Of a DNA stretch of 64,000 nt, positions 28,277 through 39,696 are shown one piece after another. Position 1 is the stretch's first letter, and every line of letters starts with the position of its first letter. The notes under the pieces are model-generated. The model was not told the DNA's origin, searched no databases, and saw only the letters and a program-made list of their open reading frames with translations. This DNA comes from Paraclostridium dentum (lineage in GTDB: Bacteria; Bacillota; Clostridia; Peptostreptococcales; Peptostreptococcaceae). The stretch covers positions 1 through 64,000 of the forward strand of contig NZ_WIPK01000003.1 in assembly GCF_012922555.1 (NCBI RefSeq), given 5' to 3'. The position numbers were made by a program, and so were the translations under genes.

Positions 28277-29134
28277 ATGAGATTTATAATAGTAACAGGA
28301 TTATCTGGATCAGGAAAAAGTGAAGCTATGAAATCTTTAGAAGATATTGGATTTTATTGCGTAGACAATTTACCTCCAACTCTTATAACTAAATTTGCGG
28401 AGTTATGTTATCAAGGAAACTCTAATATAGACAAAGTGGCTTTAGGGATAGATATAAGAGGAAGAGAGTTCTTTGAGACATTACATGAAAGTTTAAGTTA
28501 CTTAGAAAAAGAAAATTATAAATATGAAGTTTTATTTTTAGATTGCGCAGATGATATTTTAGTAAAAAGGTATAAAATGACTAGGAGAAATCATCCATTA
28601 GCTAAATCTACTCAAATAACAGAAGGAATAAAAGAGGAAAGAGAAATTCTTCAAACCTTAAGGGATAAGGCTGATAGTATAATTGATACTAGTAATATGA
28701 AACCTAGGGATTTAAAAGATGAAATAAGCAAGTTATATATAGAAGGAGAAAAAACTCCTAAACTTACAATATCTGTAGTTTCATTTGGATTTAAACATGG
28801 AATACCTATAGATTCAGATTTAGTATTTGATGTTAGATTTTTACCAAATCCATATTATGTAGAAGAGTTAAGACCTCAAACAGGGGAAGATCAAGTTGTA
28901 AGAGATTACGTAATGGACTCTGATGTAAGTAGAGAATTTTTTGCTAAGTTAGAAGATATGGTGGATTTCTTAATACCTCATTATATTGAAGAAGGAAAGA
29001 GTCATTTAGTTATAGCTATTGGGTGTACAGGTGGGAGACATAGATCTGTAACAATTTCTAATTTACTTTATGACGATTTGATCAAAAAGGGCTATAGAGT
29101 TGTAAAAAAACATAGAGATTACACTCTTAGATAA
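28277..29134 (+). CDS. rapZ: RNase adapter protein / nucleotide-binding protein RapZ (YvcJ)
   Basis: 285 residues. N-terminal P-loop [10 protein letters not shown] (8-17) followed by [12 protein letters not shown], and the C-terminal [10 protein letters not shown] motif are the RapZ family hallmarks. In enterobacteria RapZ steers RNase E to the GlmZ RNA and responds to glucosamine-6-phosphate; in Bacillus the ortholog YvcJ is a GTP-binding protein affecting competence. The fixed neighbourhood rapZ-yvcK-whiA is conserved in Firmicutes and is present here. RBS AGGGGGAG. Confidence 0.95.
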   Translation: MRFIIVTGLSGSGKSEAMKSLEDIGFYCVDNLPPTLITKFAELCYQGNSNIDKVALGIDIRGREFFETLHESLSYLEKENYKYEVLFLDCADDILVKRYKMTRRNHPLAKSTQITEGIKEEREILQTLRDKADSIIDTSNMKPRDLKDEISKLYIEGEKTPKLTISVVSFGFKHGIPIDSDLVFDVRFLPNPYYVEELRPQTGEDQVVRDYVMDSDVSREFFAKLEDMVDFLIPHYIEEGKSHLVIAIGCTGGRHRSVTISNLLYDDLIKKGYRVVKKHRDYTLR

Positions 29135-29149
29135 AATTTGGAGGGAATT

Positions 29150-30259
29150 ATGACATCAGTAATAATTTTTATAGGATTAGTGGGGTGGATTTTTTCAATA
29201 AGCGTAGCTTTTTTATACCTTAAAGAAAAAAAAGAAAACTCTAATAAAACTATAAAAAATAATATAAAAGAAGAAAAACCTAGAGTAGTTGTAATAGGAG
29301 GAGGAACAGGTCAATCAGTCTTTTTAAGAGGACTAAAACATTACACTCCTAATATAACGGCTGTAGTAACTGTTGCTGATGATGGTGGAGGATCAGGAGT
29401 ATTAAGGGAAGATTTAGGTATGTTACCTCCTGGAGATATAAGAAACTGTTTACTTTCATTAGCTAATATGGAGCCTACTATGGATGCTGTCATGAAATAT
29501 AGATTTACAGAGGGTGCTTTAAAAGGTCAAAGCTTTGGAAATTTATTTTTAGCAGCTATGAATGGAGTTTACGGAAGTTTTGAAACCGCTGTTTATAAAA
29601 TGAGTGAAGTTTTTGCTATAACAGGTAGAGTTTTACCTGTAACGCTAGAAGATATAAATTTAATAGCAAATCTTGATAACGGAAATATAGTAAAAGGTGA
29701 ATCCAACATACCAAATCAAGTGAGAGTTCAAAATACAAAAATTAAGAGTATAGAACTAGAACCTAAAAATGCTAAACCACTAGATGAAGTTATTAAATCT
29801 ATAAAAAACACAGATATTATTGTTATAGGTCCAGGAAGTTTATATACAAGTATAATGCCTAATTTATTAGTAGATGGAGTTATTGATGCAATAAAAGAAT
29901 CTGAAGCTCCTAAAGTGTATATATCAAATATAATGACTCAACCTGGAGAAACTGATAACTTTAATGTTGTAGACCATATAAATGCTATAAATAAACATTG
30001 TGGGGAAAATATAATTGATATAGTAATAACTAACAATGAAGTTTTACCAAAACCTGTATTTGAAATTTATAACAAAGATGGTGCAAGCCAAGTATTATTA
30101 GACAAAAAACAAAAACAAACACTGGAAGATATGGGAATAAAAGTGGTAGAATGTAATTTAGTAGAAATAAAAAGTAACTATATAAGACACGATGCAGATT
30201 ACATATCTAATGTAGTTGTTAATTTGGCACTAAGTCATATTTATGATAATGAGAAGTAA
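29150..30259 (+). CDS. yvcK: Gluconeogenesis factor YvcK (CofD-like)
   Basis: 369 residues. After an N-terminal hydrophobic helix (about residues 4-22) and a lysine-rich stretch comes the CofD-like Rossmann domain: VVVIGGGTGQSVFLRGL, then TVADDGGGSGVLREDLG and PPGDIRNCLLSLA. YvcK binds UDP-sugars, is needed for growth on gluconeogenic carbon sources in Bacillus and influences cell-wall enzymes. The membrane helix is extra compared with the short Bacillus form and would tether the protein to the membrane. The frame start at 29138 falls in GGAGGG; ATG 29150 is correct. Third gene of the murB-whiA block. Confidence 0.93.
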   Translation: MTSVIIFIGLVGWIFSISVAFLYLKEKKENSNKTIKNNIKEEKPRVVVIGGGTGQSVFLRGLKHYTPNITAVVTVADDGGGSGVLREDLGMLPPGDIRNCLLSLANMEPTMDAVMKYRFTEGALKGQSFGNLFLAAMNGVYGSFETAVYKMSEVFAITGRVLPVTLEDINLIANLDNGNIVKGESNIPNQVRVQNTKIKSIELEPKNAKPLDEVIKSIKNTDIIVIGPGSLYTSIMPNLLVDGVIDAIKESEAPKVYISNIMTQPGETDNFNVVDHINAINKHCGENIIDIVITNNEVLPKPVFEIYNKDGASQVLLDKKQKQTLEDMGIKVVECNLVEIKSNYIRHDADYISNVVVNLALSHIYDNEK

Positions 30260-30261
30260 AA

Positions 30262-30296
30262 AAGGATTTTAAAAATTTATGTAGAAATCCTTATTA
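30262..30296 (+). terminator. Weak hairpin between yvcK and the Nudix gene
   Basis: AAGGATTT (30262-30269) pairs with AAATCCTT (30285-30292), loop 15 nt, then ATTATTAT. The poor U-tract suggests partial termination at most. Confidence 0.45.
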
Positions 30297-30323
30297 TTAT
30301 GTTATTTTAAGGAGTGAACACCA

Positions 30324-30749
30324 ATGAGAGAAGAGGTTAGTGCCGGGGGCGTAGTATTGTTTGGTAATGCAGTGCTCTTACTTAGAAAATTTAATGGAGA
30401 CTGGGTATTGCCTAAAGGAAAAGTTGAAATTGGAGAGAATAAGGAAGATGCAGCACTTAGAGAAGTTCTAGAAGAAACAGGTGTAAAGGCTGATATACTA
30501 AAGTATTTAGGTGAAATACATTATACTTTCAAGGAAAATTGGGATGAAAATAAAGCAGTTCATAAAACTGTATATTGGTATTTAATGCAAGCAAGAAATA
30601 TGGATACTATTCCTCAAAAAGAGGAAGGTTTCATCGATGCTAAGTTTGTTCACTTAGATAGAGTAGTAGATTTAGCTAGATATGACGATGAAAAAGAAAT
30701 TATAAAAGTTGCTTTAGACGAGATTAAAAAAAGATTAAAAAAGAATTAA
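30324..30749 (+). CDS. Nudix hydrolase
   Basis: 141-residue single-domain pyrophosphohydrolase. The Nudix box is complete: GKVEIGENKEDAALREVLEE followed by TGV, containing the REVLEETG core with its metal-binding glutamates. The N-terminal SAGGVVLFG and the WVLPKGK strand resemble Ap4A-type/diadenosine hydrolases, but substrates of Nudix enzymes cannot be assigned from this alone. It interrupts the otherwise conserved yvcK-whiA pair. RBS AAGGAG. Confidence 0.9.
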   Translation: MREEVSAGGVVLFGNAVLLLRKFNGDWVLPKGKVEIGENKEDAALREVLEETGVKADILKYLGEIHYTFKENWDENKAVHKTVYWYLMQARNMDTIPQKEEGFIDAKFVHLDRVVDLARYDDEKEIIKVALDEIKKRLKKN

Positions 30750-30765
30750 CTATAGGTGATGAAAG

Positions 30766-31716
30766 ATGTCTTTTTCAGCAGAAACAAAAAATGAGTTAGC
30801 TAGAATTTTTTCGGATAATGAATGCTGTAATATAAGTGAACTTTCTGCAATAGTCAGATTAGCAGGAAGTATACAAATCGCTGGGTATAAAAAATTAAAT
30901 TTAAAAATAAGTACTGAGTTAAACTCGACTGCTAGAAAGATTTTTAAATTATTAAAATCTAATTTTGGAATTAACACAGAGATATCGGTAAACAAAAATC
31001 AAATGTTAAAACGAAATAGCAGTTATGTACTTATGGTTACTAGTGAAATGGGTGCGGAAAATTTATTAAGAGAGTTAGGTATTTTATCTCAAGAAGATTA
31101 TTTCTTTACGATGAATAAAGTTCCTGAGGGTCTTATTAAAGACAATGACTGTATTAGAGCTTTTATAAGAGGTGCTTTTTTAGGTGGAGGCTCTATTAGC
31201 GATCCAGAAAAAAATTACCATTTAGAATTTGTAACAAATAATGAAGAATTTGCAGAGTCCTTAAAGGATCTTATAAATTCGTTAGGATTTAATTCAAAAA
31301 CTGTATCTAGAAAAAATAATTACGTAGTATATCTAAAAGAAAGTGAACAAATATCAGATTTATTAAATATAATAGGAGCTCACCAAGCTTTATTAAGCCT
31401 TGAAAGTACAAAGATAGTAAAAGAAATGCGAAACAACGTAAATAGAATTGTTAATTGTGAAACAGCTAATTTATCAAAAACTGTTAATGCAGCTGTTAGG
31501 CAAATAGAAAATATAAAGTATATACAACAAAAAGTAGGATTAGATCACATTCCACCAAACTTAAGAGAGATAGCAGTTTTAAGAATAGAGTATGAAGATT
31601 TAACATTAAAAGAACTTGGAGAAATGGCTAGTCCTCAATTAAGTAAATCAGCAGTTAACCATAGGTTAAGGAAAATAGAACAAATAGCAGATAATTTAAG
31701 ATTGAAATTCGAATAA
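30766..31716 (+). CDS. whiA: DNA-binding protein WhiA
   Basis: 316 residues. The N-terminal half is a degenerate LAGLIDADG homing-endonuclease-like fold ([20 protein letters not shown]), the C-terminal half a helix-turn-helix ([20 protein letters not shown], then [10 protein letters not shown]). WhiA controls sporulation genes in actinomycetes and affects cell division and chromosome segregation in Firmicutes. Last gene of the block; RBS AGGTGATG; a terminator overlaps its stop codon. Confidence 0.95.
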   Translation: MSFSAETKNELARIFSDNECCNISELSAIVRLAGSIQIAGYKKLNLKISTELNSTARKIFKLLKSNFGINTEISVNKNQMLKRNSSYVLMVTSEMGAENLLRELGILSQEDYFFTMNKVPEGLIKDNDCIRAFIRGAFLGGGSISDPEKNYHLEFVTNNEEFAESLKDLINSLGFNSKTVSRKNNYVVYLKESEQISDLLNIIGAHQALLSLESTKIVKEMRNNVNRIVNCETANLSKTVNAAVRQIENIKYIQQKVGLDHIPPNLREIAVLRIEYEDLTLKELGEMASPQLSKSAVNHRLRKIEQIADNLRLKFE

Positions 31717-31739
31717 GAGGCATTATGCCTCTTTTTTTG
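31715..31739 (+). terminator. Terminator after whiA
   Basis: AAGAGGCA (31715-31722) pairs with TGCCTCTT (31726-31733) around TTA, followed by a run of T to 31738. Compact and strong; it begins on the whiA stop codon. Confidence 0.9.
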
Positions 31740-31793
31740 ATTAAGAGGGATATATTGTGGTAAAATTACTTCTATAAGCAGGAGGTGAGGTCT

Positions 31794-34700
31794 TTGAGCA
31801 AAGATTTTGTACATTTACATGTTCATACAGAATATAGTTTGCTAGATGGTTTTTCAAGAATAAAAAATTTAGTAAACAGGGCTAAAGAATTAAATATGAG
31901 TGCAGTTGCAATAACTGACCATGGATGTATGTTTGGGGCCATAGACTTTTTTAAAGTAGCAAAAAAAGAAGGAATAAAGCCGATTATAGGATGTGAGGTT
32001 TATACAGCACCTAGAGGAATGAAAGATAAAGACCCTAATTTTGATAAATCTCAGGGACATTTAATACTTCTAGCTAAAGATACTACAGGATATCAAAATC
32101 TAATTAAGTTAGTATCAGCAGCATATGTACAAGGATTTTATTATAAACCAAGAGTTGATATAGATGAAATTAAAAAACATAGTGAAGGTATCATTGCACT
32201 TTCTGCTTGTCTAGCAGGAGATGTATCACAAGCATTGATGAATAGAAATTATGATAAAGCTAAAAATATAGCTTTGAAGTATAAAGAAATTTTTGGCGAA
32301 GAAAATTATTATTTAGAAATTCAAGATCATAATTTACCTGAGCAAAAAGAAGTTAACAGAGAGTTAATAAGACTTTCTAAAGAAATTGGAGTTGGATTGG
32401 TAGCAACTAATGACGTCCATTATGTAAGAAAAGAAGATTCAAAGATACATGATATATTAATGTGTATACAAATGGGTAAAACTGTAAATGACCCAGCTAG
32501 AATGAGATTTGGGAGTGATGAATTCTATCTTAAATCTAGAGAAGAAATGGAAGAAATTTTTCCTGAAGTTCAAGAAGCTTTAGATAACACTTCTAAAATT
32601 GCACAAATGTGTAATGTTGAATTTGATTTCAATACTATACATTTACCTCAATACGATGTTCCTGATGGATATACACCTCAAGAATATTTAAGGATGTTAT
32701 GCTTTAAGGGGCTTAAAGAGAGATATAAAAAGCCTTCAAAAGAGATTTTAGATAGATTAGAGTATGAATTAGGTGTAATTGAGAAAATGGGTTACGTAGA
32801 GTACTTCTTGATAACTTGGGACTTTATAAATTTTGCAAGAGAAAATAGTATTATGGTAGGCCCAGGTAGAGGTAGTGCTGCTGGATCTATAGTTTCATAC
32901 ACTTTATATATTACTGATATAGACCCAATAAAATATTCTCTATTATTTGAGAGATTCTTAAACCCAGAACGTGTATCTATGCCCGATATAGATATAGATT
33001 TTTGTTATGAGCGTAGAGAAGAAGTTATAGATTATGTAAAAAGGAAATATGGTGAAGATCATGTTGCTCAGATCATAACATTTGGAACAATGGGAGCAAA
33101 AGCTGCTATAAGAGACGTTGGAAGGGTATTAGACGTTAGTTATAACAAAGTTGATAATATAGCAAAAGAAATTCCTTTTGCACTAGGAATGACAATAGAT
33201 AAAGCATTAGATACAAATCCTAATCTGAAAAAATTATATGAAGAAGATTCAGAGACAAAAGAAATAATAGATGTTTCAAGAAAAATAGAAGGAATGTTAA
33301 GACATGCATCAACACATGCTGCAGGAGTTGTTATATCTAAAAAGCCAATAGATGAGTATGTCCCTTTATATAAGCATCAAGATGCTATAACTACTCAGTT
33401 TACAATGACAACTTTAGAGGAACTAGGTCTATTAAAAATGGACTTCTTAGGATTAAGAACCTTAACAGTAATAAGAGATGCACTTGATTTAATAGAAAAA
33501 AATCATAATTTAAAAATAAACTTCTCCAAAATGGAGTATGATGATCCTAAAGTTTATGAATTGCTTTCATCTGGAAACACTCTAGGGGTATTCCAGTTAG
33601 AGAGTGCTGGTATGAGAAGCTTTATGAAGCAGCTTAAACCGGATAATTTTGAGGATATAGTAGCCGGAATATCTTTATACAGACCGGGACCTATGGATTC
33701 TATTCCAGTTTATATAAATAATAAAAATAATCCTGAAAATGTAGAATATCTTCATAAAAAACTAAAACCTATAATGGAAGTTACATATGGGTGTTTAGTT
33801 TATCAAGAGCAGGTAATGCAAGTTGTTAGAGACTTAGGTGGATATAGTTACGGACGTAGCGACTTAGTTAGAAGAGCTATGGGTAAAAAGAAAATGGATG
33901 TAATGGAAAAAGAAAGAGAATATTTTATCCATGGTAAGACAGATGAAAATGGAGAACTTGAAATAGCTGGATGTGTTAGAAATGGAGTACCTGAAGATAT
34001 AGGTAACAAAATTTTCGATGATATGATTGACTTTGCGAAGTATGCATTCAATAAAAGTCATGCCGCTGCATATGGAGTTTTAGCATATGAAACAGCATAT
34101 TTAAAAGCTCATTATCCTGTCGAATTTATGGCAGCATTAATAACTAGCGTCATGGGTAATACAGACAAAGTTGTTGAATATATAAGAGAGTGTAATAGCC
34201 TAAAAATAGATGTTTTAAAACCAGATATAAATAAAAGTTTTACTAAATTTTCAGTTGAAGATAAAAGTATAAGATTTGGACTTGCAGCAGTAAAAAATGT
34301 AGGTGTAAATGTATTAAATAATATAATAAAAGAAAGAGAAAGTAGCGGAGAATTTAAAGATTTTAATGAGTTTTGTAAAAGGTTAGATTCAAAAGATCTA
34401 AATAAACGTATAATTGAAAGTCTTATAAAATGTGGAGCTTTTGATGAAATGGGCGACAATAGAGCTAGCTTACTTCTTGGATATGAAAAACTTCTTGAAA
34501 GTATATCTATGGATAGAAAGAAAAATTTAGCAGGACAAGTTTCATTATTTGATGGATTTGAAATGGATGAATCTATAAATAATGATATACAAAGTATGTA
34601 TACATTACCACATGTAAAAGAATTAGAAGAAAAAGAAAGACTTTATTTAGAAAAAGAAGTATTAGGAATGTATGTAAGTGGGCATCCATTATCTCAATAT

Positions 34701-35279
34701 AAAGATGAAATAAAAAGAAATACTACAATAAATAATGCTGAACTAAATGAAATAAAAGACGACTATATTACTTATCTAAATTTAAATGAAAGAGAAGTAA
34801 CGATGGGTGGTATAGTAATAAATAAAACTATAAGAACAACAAAACGAAATGATTTAATGGCCATAATTGAATTAGAAGATTTATTTGGAGTTATAGAAGT
34901 TATAGTTTTTCCTCAAGTTCTTCAAAAATATAATACAATTATCCAAGAAGATAAAATTATTTATATAGATGGAAGATTGAGTATAAAAGAAGACGAAAAT
35001 GCAAAACTTATAGCTAGAGAAATAAGAGATATGAATGATAGTGGGAATAAAGATAAGCCTACTTTATACTTGAAAATTAATTCTATAGAAAATAAAGACT
35101 TAGTAAATGATTTAATATCGGTAGTAACTAAATACCCGGGAGAAAATGATATATATATATATGCAGAAAATATAAAACAGGTATATAAATGGAACCATAT
35201 AAAGGTTAATATAAACGAAAATTTAATTAATGAATTGGAACATATATTGCCAAAAACAAATATAAAAGTAAAATTTTAA
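31794..35279 (+). CDS. dnaE: DNA polymerase III alpha subunit DnaE
   Basis: Type-C replicative polymerase without a built-in 3'-5' exonuclease, about 1161 residues. N-terminal PHP domain (FVHLHVHTEYSLLDG, AITDHG), polymerase core with GPGRGSAAGSIVSY and the catalytic aspartates in MPDIDIDFCYERREEVIDYV, the DFLGLRTL and GVFQLES segments, SRPD-type YRPGPMDSIP, the FNKSHAAAYG motif, helix-hairpin-helix, and a C-terminal OB domain (VTMGGIVINK). In Firmicutes with PolC, DnaE extends primers on the lagging strand. GTG 31785 is part of the ribosome site GGAGG; TTG 31794, eight bases away, is the likely start. Confidence 0.95.
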   Translation: MSKDFVHLHVHTEYSLLDGFSRIKNLVNRAKELNMSAVAITDHGCMFGAIDFFKVAKKEGIKPIIGCEVYTAPRGMKDKDPNFDKSQGHLILLAKDTTGYQNLIKLVSAAYVQGFYYKPRVDIDEIKKHSEGIIALSACLAGDVSQALMNRNYDKAKNIALKYKEIFGEENYYLEIQDHNLPEQKEVNRELIRLSKEIGVGLVATNDVHYVRKEDSKIHDILMCIQMGKTVNDPARMRFGSDEFYLKSREEMEEIFPEVQEALDNTSKIAQMCNVEFDFNTIHLPQYDVPDGYTPQEYLRMLCFKGLKERYKKPSKEILDRLEYELGVIEKMGYVEYFLITWDFINFARENSIMVGPGRGSAAGSIVSYTLYITDIDPIKYSLLFERFLNPERVSMPDIDIDFCYERREEVIDYVKRKYGEDHVAQIITFGTMGAKAAIRDVGRVLDVSYNKVDNIAKEIPFALGMTIDKALDTNPNLKKLYEEDSETKEIIDVSRKIEGMLRHASTHAAGVVISKKPIDEYVPLYKHQDAITTQFTMTTLEELGLLKMDFLGLRTLTVIRDALDLIEKNHNLKINFSKMEYDDPKVYELLSSGNTLGVFQLESAGMRSFMKQLKPDNFEDIVAGISLYRPGPMDSIPVYINNKNNPENVEYLHKKLKPIMEVTYGCLVYQEQVMQVVRDLGGYSYGRSDLVRRAMGKKKMDVMEKEREYFIHGKTDENGELEIAGCVRNGVPEDIGNKIFDDMIDFAKYAFNKSHAAAYGVLAYETAYLKAHYPVEFMAALITSVMGNTDKVVEYIRECNSLKIDVLKPDINKSFTKFSVEDKSIRFGLAAVKNVGVNVLNNIIKERESSGEFKDFNEFCKRLDSKDLNKRIIESLIKCGAFDEMGDNRASLLLGYEKLLESISMDRKKNLAGQVSLFDGFEMDESINNDIQSMYTLPHVKELEEKERLYLEKEVLGMYVSGHPLSQYKDEIKRNTTINNAELNEIKDDYITYLNLNEREVTMGGIVINKTIRTTKRNDLMAIIELEDLFGVIEVIVFPQVLQKYNTIIQEDKIIYIDGRLSIKEDENAKLIAREIRDMNDSGNKDKPTLYLKINSIENKDLVNDLISVVTKYPGENDIYIYAENIKQVYKWNHIKVNINENLINELEHILPKTNIKVKF

Positions 35280-35307
35280 GGGTATTTAAAATTTTATTAT
35301 ATAAAAA

Positions 35308-35370
35308 AGTAGCGAAATTATGATATAATAGACAAAAAATAGATAGTTTCGCTACTATCTGAATTTTTTT
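35308..35370 (+). promoter_or_regulatory. Overlapping hairpins before pfkA, one a terminator
   Basis: AGATAGT (35341-35347) pairs with ACTATCT (35354-35360), then GAATTTTTTT: a terminator for dnaE. Its loop sequence TTCGCTACT is also complementary to AGTAGCGAAA at 35308-35317, so a second, mutually exclusive stem is possible. A TATAAT lies between the two at 35324-35329. A third small hairpin (AGGGAC with GTCCCT, 35398-35416) sits closer to pfkA. Either stacked terminators or an attenuator. Confidence 0.6.
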
Positions 35371-35444
35371 AATTACACTGGGATGAAAATATAATATAGG
35401 GACTTAAAATGTCCCTTAAAAAATGAAATATATTAATCAACTAG

Positions 35445-36416
<972 letters not shown>

Positions 36417-36432
36417 ATTAGGAGGATCTAAC

Positions 36433-38193
36433 ATGTTAAAAGGGATAAAAAAGACTAAAATAGTTTGTACATTAGGACCAGCATCACAAAGCGAGGAAAC
36501 TTTAACTCAACTTGTAGAAAATGGATTAAACGTATGCAGATTCAACTTCTCTCATGGTTCTCATGAAGAGCACAAAGAAAGATTCGATATGGCTAAAAAG
36601 GTTAGAGAAAAATTAAATAAACCAGTAGCTATATTATTAGATACTAAAGGTCCAGAAATAAGAACAGGAAACTTCCAAGATCCAGAGGTTTTATTAGAAG
36701 AAGGACAAAAGTTCACAATAACAATGAAAGACGTTGTTGGTACTAAGGAAATGTGTACAGTAAGTTATAAAGGTCTTGCAGAAGATGTTACTACTGGGGA
36801 CACTATACTTATAGATGACGGACTAGTTGGTCTTAGAGTAGAGGAAGTAAAAGGGGAAGAAATACACTGTGTAGTTGAAAACTCAGGAATAGTTAAAAAT
36901 CATAAAGGTGTTAACGTACCGAGAGTAAAAATAAATTTACCTGCTATAACAGACAAAGACATAAGTGATATAGAATTTGGTATACAACAAGGTATAGATT
37001 ACATAGCTGCATCTTTCGTAAGAAAGGCATCAGATGTTTTAGCTATAAGAGAAGTATTAGAAAACAATAATGCTACAGATATACAAATAATATCTAAAAT
37101 AGAAAACCAAGAAGGTGTAGATAATATAGATGAAATATTAAAAGTTTCTGATGGTATAATGGTTGCTAGAGGAGACTTAGGTGTTGAAATACCTACAGAA
37201 GAAATACCTATAGCTCAAAAAATGATGATAAGAAAATGTAATGAATTAGGTAAACCAGTAATAACTGCAACACAAATGTTAGATTCTATGATAAGAAATC
37301 CTAGACCTACAAGAGCAGAAGTAACAGACGTTGCAAACGCTATATATGATGGAACAGATGCAATAATGTTATCAGGAGAAACTGCAGCTGGTAAATACCC
37401 TGTAGAAGCTGTAAAAACAATGGCTACTATAGCTAAGAGAACAGAAGAAACTTTAAATTACAATGAATTATTAAAAAATAAGAAACTTAACGGAGTAAAT
37501 GTTACAGATGCTATAAGTCATGCAACATGTACAACTTCAGTAGATTTAAAAGCTTCAGCTATAATAACTTCAACATCTTCAGGACACACAGCTAGAATGG
37601 TATCTAAGTTCAGACCGGAATGTCCTATAATAGCTGCTACAAATGATGAAAAAGTTATGAGAAGATTAGCTTTAACTTGGGGTGTATATCCTATAATGGC
37701 AAGCGAAGCTACAAATACAGATGAAGTTATAGAAAACTCTATAAATGCAGCTAAAGAAGCTTCTTACTTACAAAATGGAGAATTAGTTGTTATAACTGCA
37801 GGAGTTCCAGTTGGAGTTAGCGGAACTACTAACTTAATAAAAGTTCATGTAGTAAGTGAAGAAATAACTAATGGTATAGGTGTAGGAACTAAAACTGTAG
37901 AAGGTAGAGTAAGAATATTTGATAATAAAAATGAAGTTTTAGACTTCGAAGAAGGCGATATAATAGTAACTCATATGACAGATGCACATATGAATCCATA
38001 TATAGAAAAATGTGGGGCTATAATAACTGAAGATGGTGGAATGACATCTCATGCTGCTATAGTAGGTATAAACCTAGATAAAGCAGTAGTAGTTTCAGCT
38101 AAAAATATAATGGACTTAGTAAATGATGGTGAAGTAATCACAGTTGATACAGCTAGAGGCGTTATATATAGAGGAGCAAGTAGAGTATTATAA
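36433..38193 (+). CDS. pyk: Pyruvate kinase with C-terminal PEP-utiliser domain
   Basis: Makes pyruvate and ATP from phosphoenolpyruvate. 586 residues: KIVCTLGPAS at the N terminus, the catalytic lysine stretch IISKIENQEGVDNIDEIL, MVARGDLGVEIP, TATQMLDSMI and the allosteric C domain. After about residue 475 comes an extra domain with GGMTSHAAIVGINL, the histidine-bearing motif of PEP-utilising enzymes. This extension is known in Bacillus and clostridial enzymes; its histidine is not needed for the kinase reaction. Co-transcribed with pfkA; GGAGGAT precedes the ATG. Confidence 0.97.
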   Translation: MLKGIKKTKIVCTLGPASQSEETLTQLVENGLNVCRFNFSHGSHEEHKERFDMAKKVREKLNKPVAILLDTKGPEIRTGNFQDPEVLLEEGQKFTITMKDVVGTKEMCTVSYKGLAEDVTTGDTILIDDGLVGLRVEEVKGEEIHCVVENSGIVKNHKGVNVPRVKINLPAITDKDISDIEFGIQQGIDYIAASFVRKASDVLAIREVLENNNATDIQIISKIENQEGVDNIDEILKVSDGIMVARGDLGVEIPTEEIPIAQKMMIRKCNELGKPVITATQMLDSMIRNPRPTRAEVTDVANAIYDGTDAIMLSGETAAGKYPVEAVKTMATIAKRTEETLNYNELLKNKKLNGVNVTDAISHATCTTSVDLKASAIITSTSSGHTARMVSKFRPECPIIAATNDEKVMRRLALTWGVYPIMASEATNTDEVIENSINAAKEASYLQNGELVVITAGVPVGVSGTTNLIKVHVVSEEITNGIGVGTKTVEGRVRIFDNKNEVLDFEEGDIIVTHMTDAHMNPYIEKCGAIITEDGGMTSHAAIVGINLDKAVVVSAKNIMDLVNDGEVITVDTARGVIYRGASRVL

Positions 38194-38228
38194 AACTATA
38201 AATTCAAAAAATTTGTGCTATATTTAAT

Positions 38229-38257
38229 ATAGGGGCTTTATAAGCTCCTATTTTTTT
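38229..38257 (+). terminator. Terminator after pyk
   Basis: ATAGGGGCTT (38229-38238) pairs with AAGCTCCTAT (38242-38251) with one G-U pair, followed by TTTTTT. Ends the pfkA-pyk operon. Confidence 0.9.
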
Positions 38258-38306
38258 GGTAAAATAAGTTTTTGTAGTTTAATTATTATGTTCGGAGGAA
38301 AAGTCT

Positions 38307-39665
38307 ATGCTATTAAAAGACAGAGAGTATGAAGTTGACGTTGTTGATATAGGTCAAGGTGGCGTTGGAATTGGTAAGCATGACGGGTTTACAGTTTTTG
38401 TAGATGGTGGCTTGATAAGCGACAAGCTAAAAGTAAAAATAACTAAATCTAAAAAAAACTATGCAGTTGGAGAAATAGTAGAAATAATAGAAAAATCTCC
38501 ATTTAGAGTTGAAAGAGTATGCTCAGATAAACTATCTGATTGTGGAGGTTGTCAAATACAAGAGTTAGACTATCAAAAGCAATTAGACATAAAGACTAAT
38601 GAAGTAAAGCAAACTATTAGTAGAATCGGTAAATTAAATGATACACTAGTTCATCCAACATTAGGAATGGAGAATCCATTTAGATATAGAAACAAAGCTC
38701 AATTTCCAATACAAAAAATAGATGGAAAAACAGTTATAGGTTTTTATAAAAAGAAGAGTCACGATGTGATTCCTACAGATAAGTGTATAATTCAACATGA
38801 TGTAAATGATAAAATAATTAAAATAATAAAAACTTATATAAAAGCTTATAATGTTAGTATATACGATGAAAAGACTCATACAGGAGTATTAAGACATTTA
38901 GTAACTAAAGTTGGATTTGAAACTAAAGAGGTAATGGTTGTTTTAGTAGCGAACGGAAAGAAACTTCCATATTTAAATGAATTAGCGTCAGTATTAAAGG
39001 AAAATGTGCCAGGTTTTAAAACTCTTGTTTTAAATACAAATAGAGAAAAAACTAATGTAATTTTAGGAAAAGAAAATAAAGTTATATATGGTGATGGGAA
39101 GATAAATGACTATATAGGAGATTTAGTTTTTGAAATATCTCCATTATCGTTTTTCCAAGTTAATCCATCACAGACGGAAGTTTTATATAATAAAGCATTA
39201 GAATATGCTGATTTAAAAGAAAATGACACAGTATTTGATATTTACTGCGGAATAGGAACAATATCTTTATTCTTAGCTCAAAAAGCAAAAAAGGTTTATG
39301 GTGTTGAAATTGTTGGAGATGCTATAAAAGATGCTAAAATAAATGCAAAATTAAATAAGCTAGAAAACACAGAATTCTTTGTAGGTAAAGCAGAGGAAGT
39401 AGTTCCTAAGTTATACAAAGAAGGCAAAACAGCGAATGTAGTAGTTGTAGACCCACCTAGAAAGGGATGTGAAGAGTCAGTACTAGATACTATAGTATCT
39501 ATGGAACCTGATAAAGTTGTATATGTATCGTGTAATCCATCAACTTTAGCTAGGGATTTAGCTTATTTAGATGAAAGAGGATATAAATGTAAAGAAATTC
39601 AACCAGTAGACATGTTCCCACATACTATGCACGTTGAATCTGTAGCATTATTATGCCGTGATTAG
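38307..39665 (+). CDS. RNA uracil-C5 methyltransferase, RlmD/RlmCD-type
   Basis: 452-residue SAM-dependent RNA m5U methyltransferase of the TrmA/RumA family. N-terminal TRAM domain (VDIGQGGVGIGKHDGF), then the 4Fe-4S ligands CSDKLSDCGGCQIQEL with the fourth Cys further on (TDKC), the methyltransferase motif DIYCGIGTISLFLAQ, VVVDPPRKGCEE, and the catalytic cysteine in YVSCNPSTLARDL. Substrate is probably 23S rRNA (positions 747/1939 type), but the Gram-positive paralogs of this family cannot be separated by eye. Stands alone between two terminators. Confidence 0.92.
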   Translation: MLLKDREYEVDVVDIGQGGVGIGKHDGFTVFVDGGLISDKLKVKITKSKKNYAVGEIVEIIEKSPFRVERVCSDKLSDCGGCQIQELDYQKQLDIKTNEVKQTISRIGKLNDTLVHPTLGMENPFRYRNKAQFPIQKIDGKTVIGFYKKKSHDVIPTDKCIIQHDVNDKIIKIIKTYIKAYNVSIYDEKTHTGVLRHLVTKVGFETKEVMVVLVANGKKLPYLNELASVLKENVPGFKTLVLNTNREKTNVILGKENKVIYGDGKINDYIGDLVFEISPLSFFQVNPSQTEVLYNKALEYADLKENDTVFDIYCGIGTISLFLAQKAKKVYGVEIVGDAIKDAKINAKLNKLENTEFFVGKAEEVVPKLYKEGKTANVVVVDPPRKGCEESVLDTIVSMEPDKVVYVSCNPSTLARDLAYLDERGYKCKEIQPVDMFPHTMHVESVALLCRD

Positions 39666-39696
39666 TAAATTAAATTAATATATATATAAATATAAT

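Noticed and set aside
33848-34459. Antisense frames of 65-115 codons within dnaE
   Set aside because: dnaE is intact and conserved across this part; the antisense frames are composition effects without translation signals.
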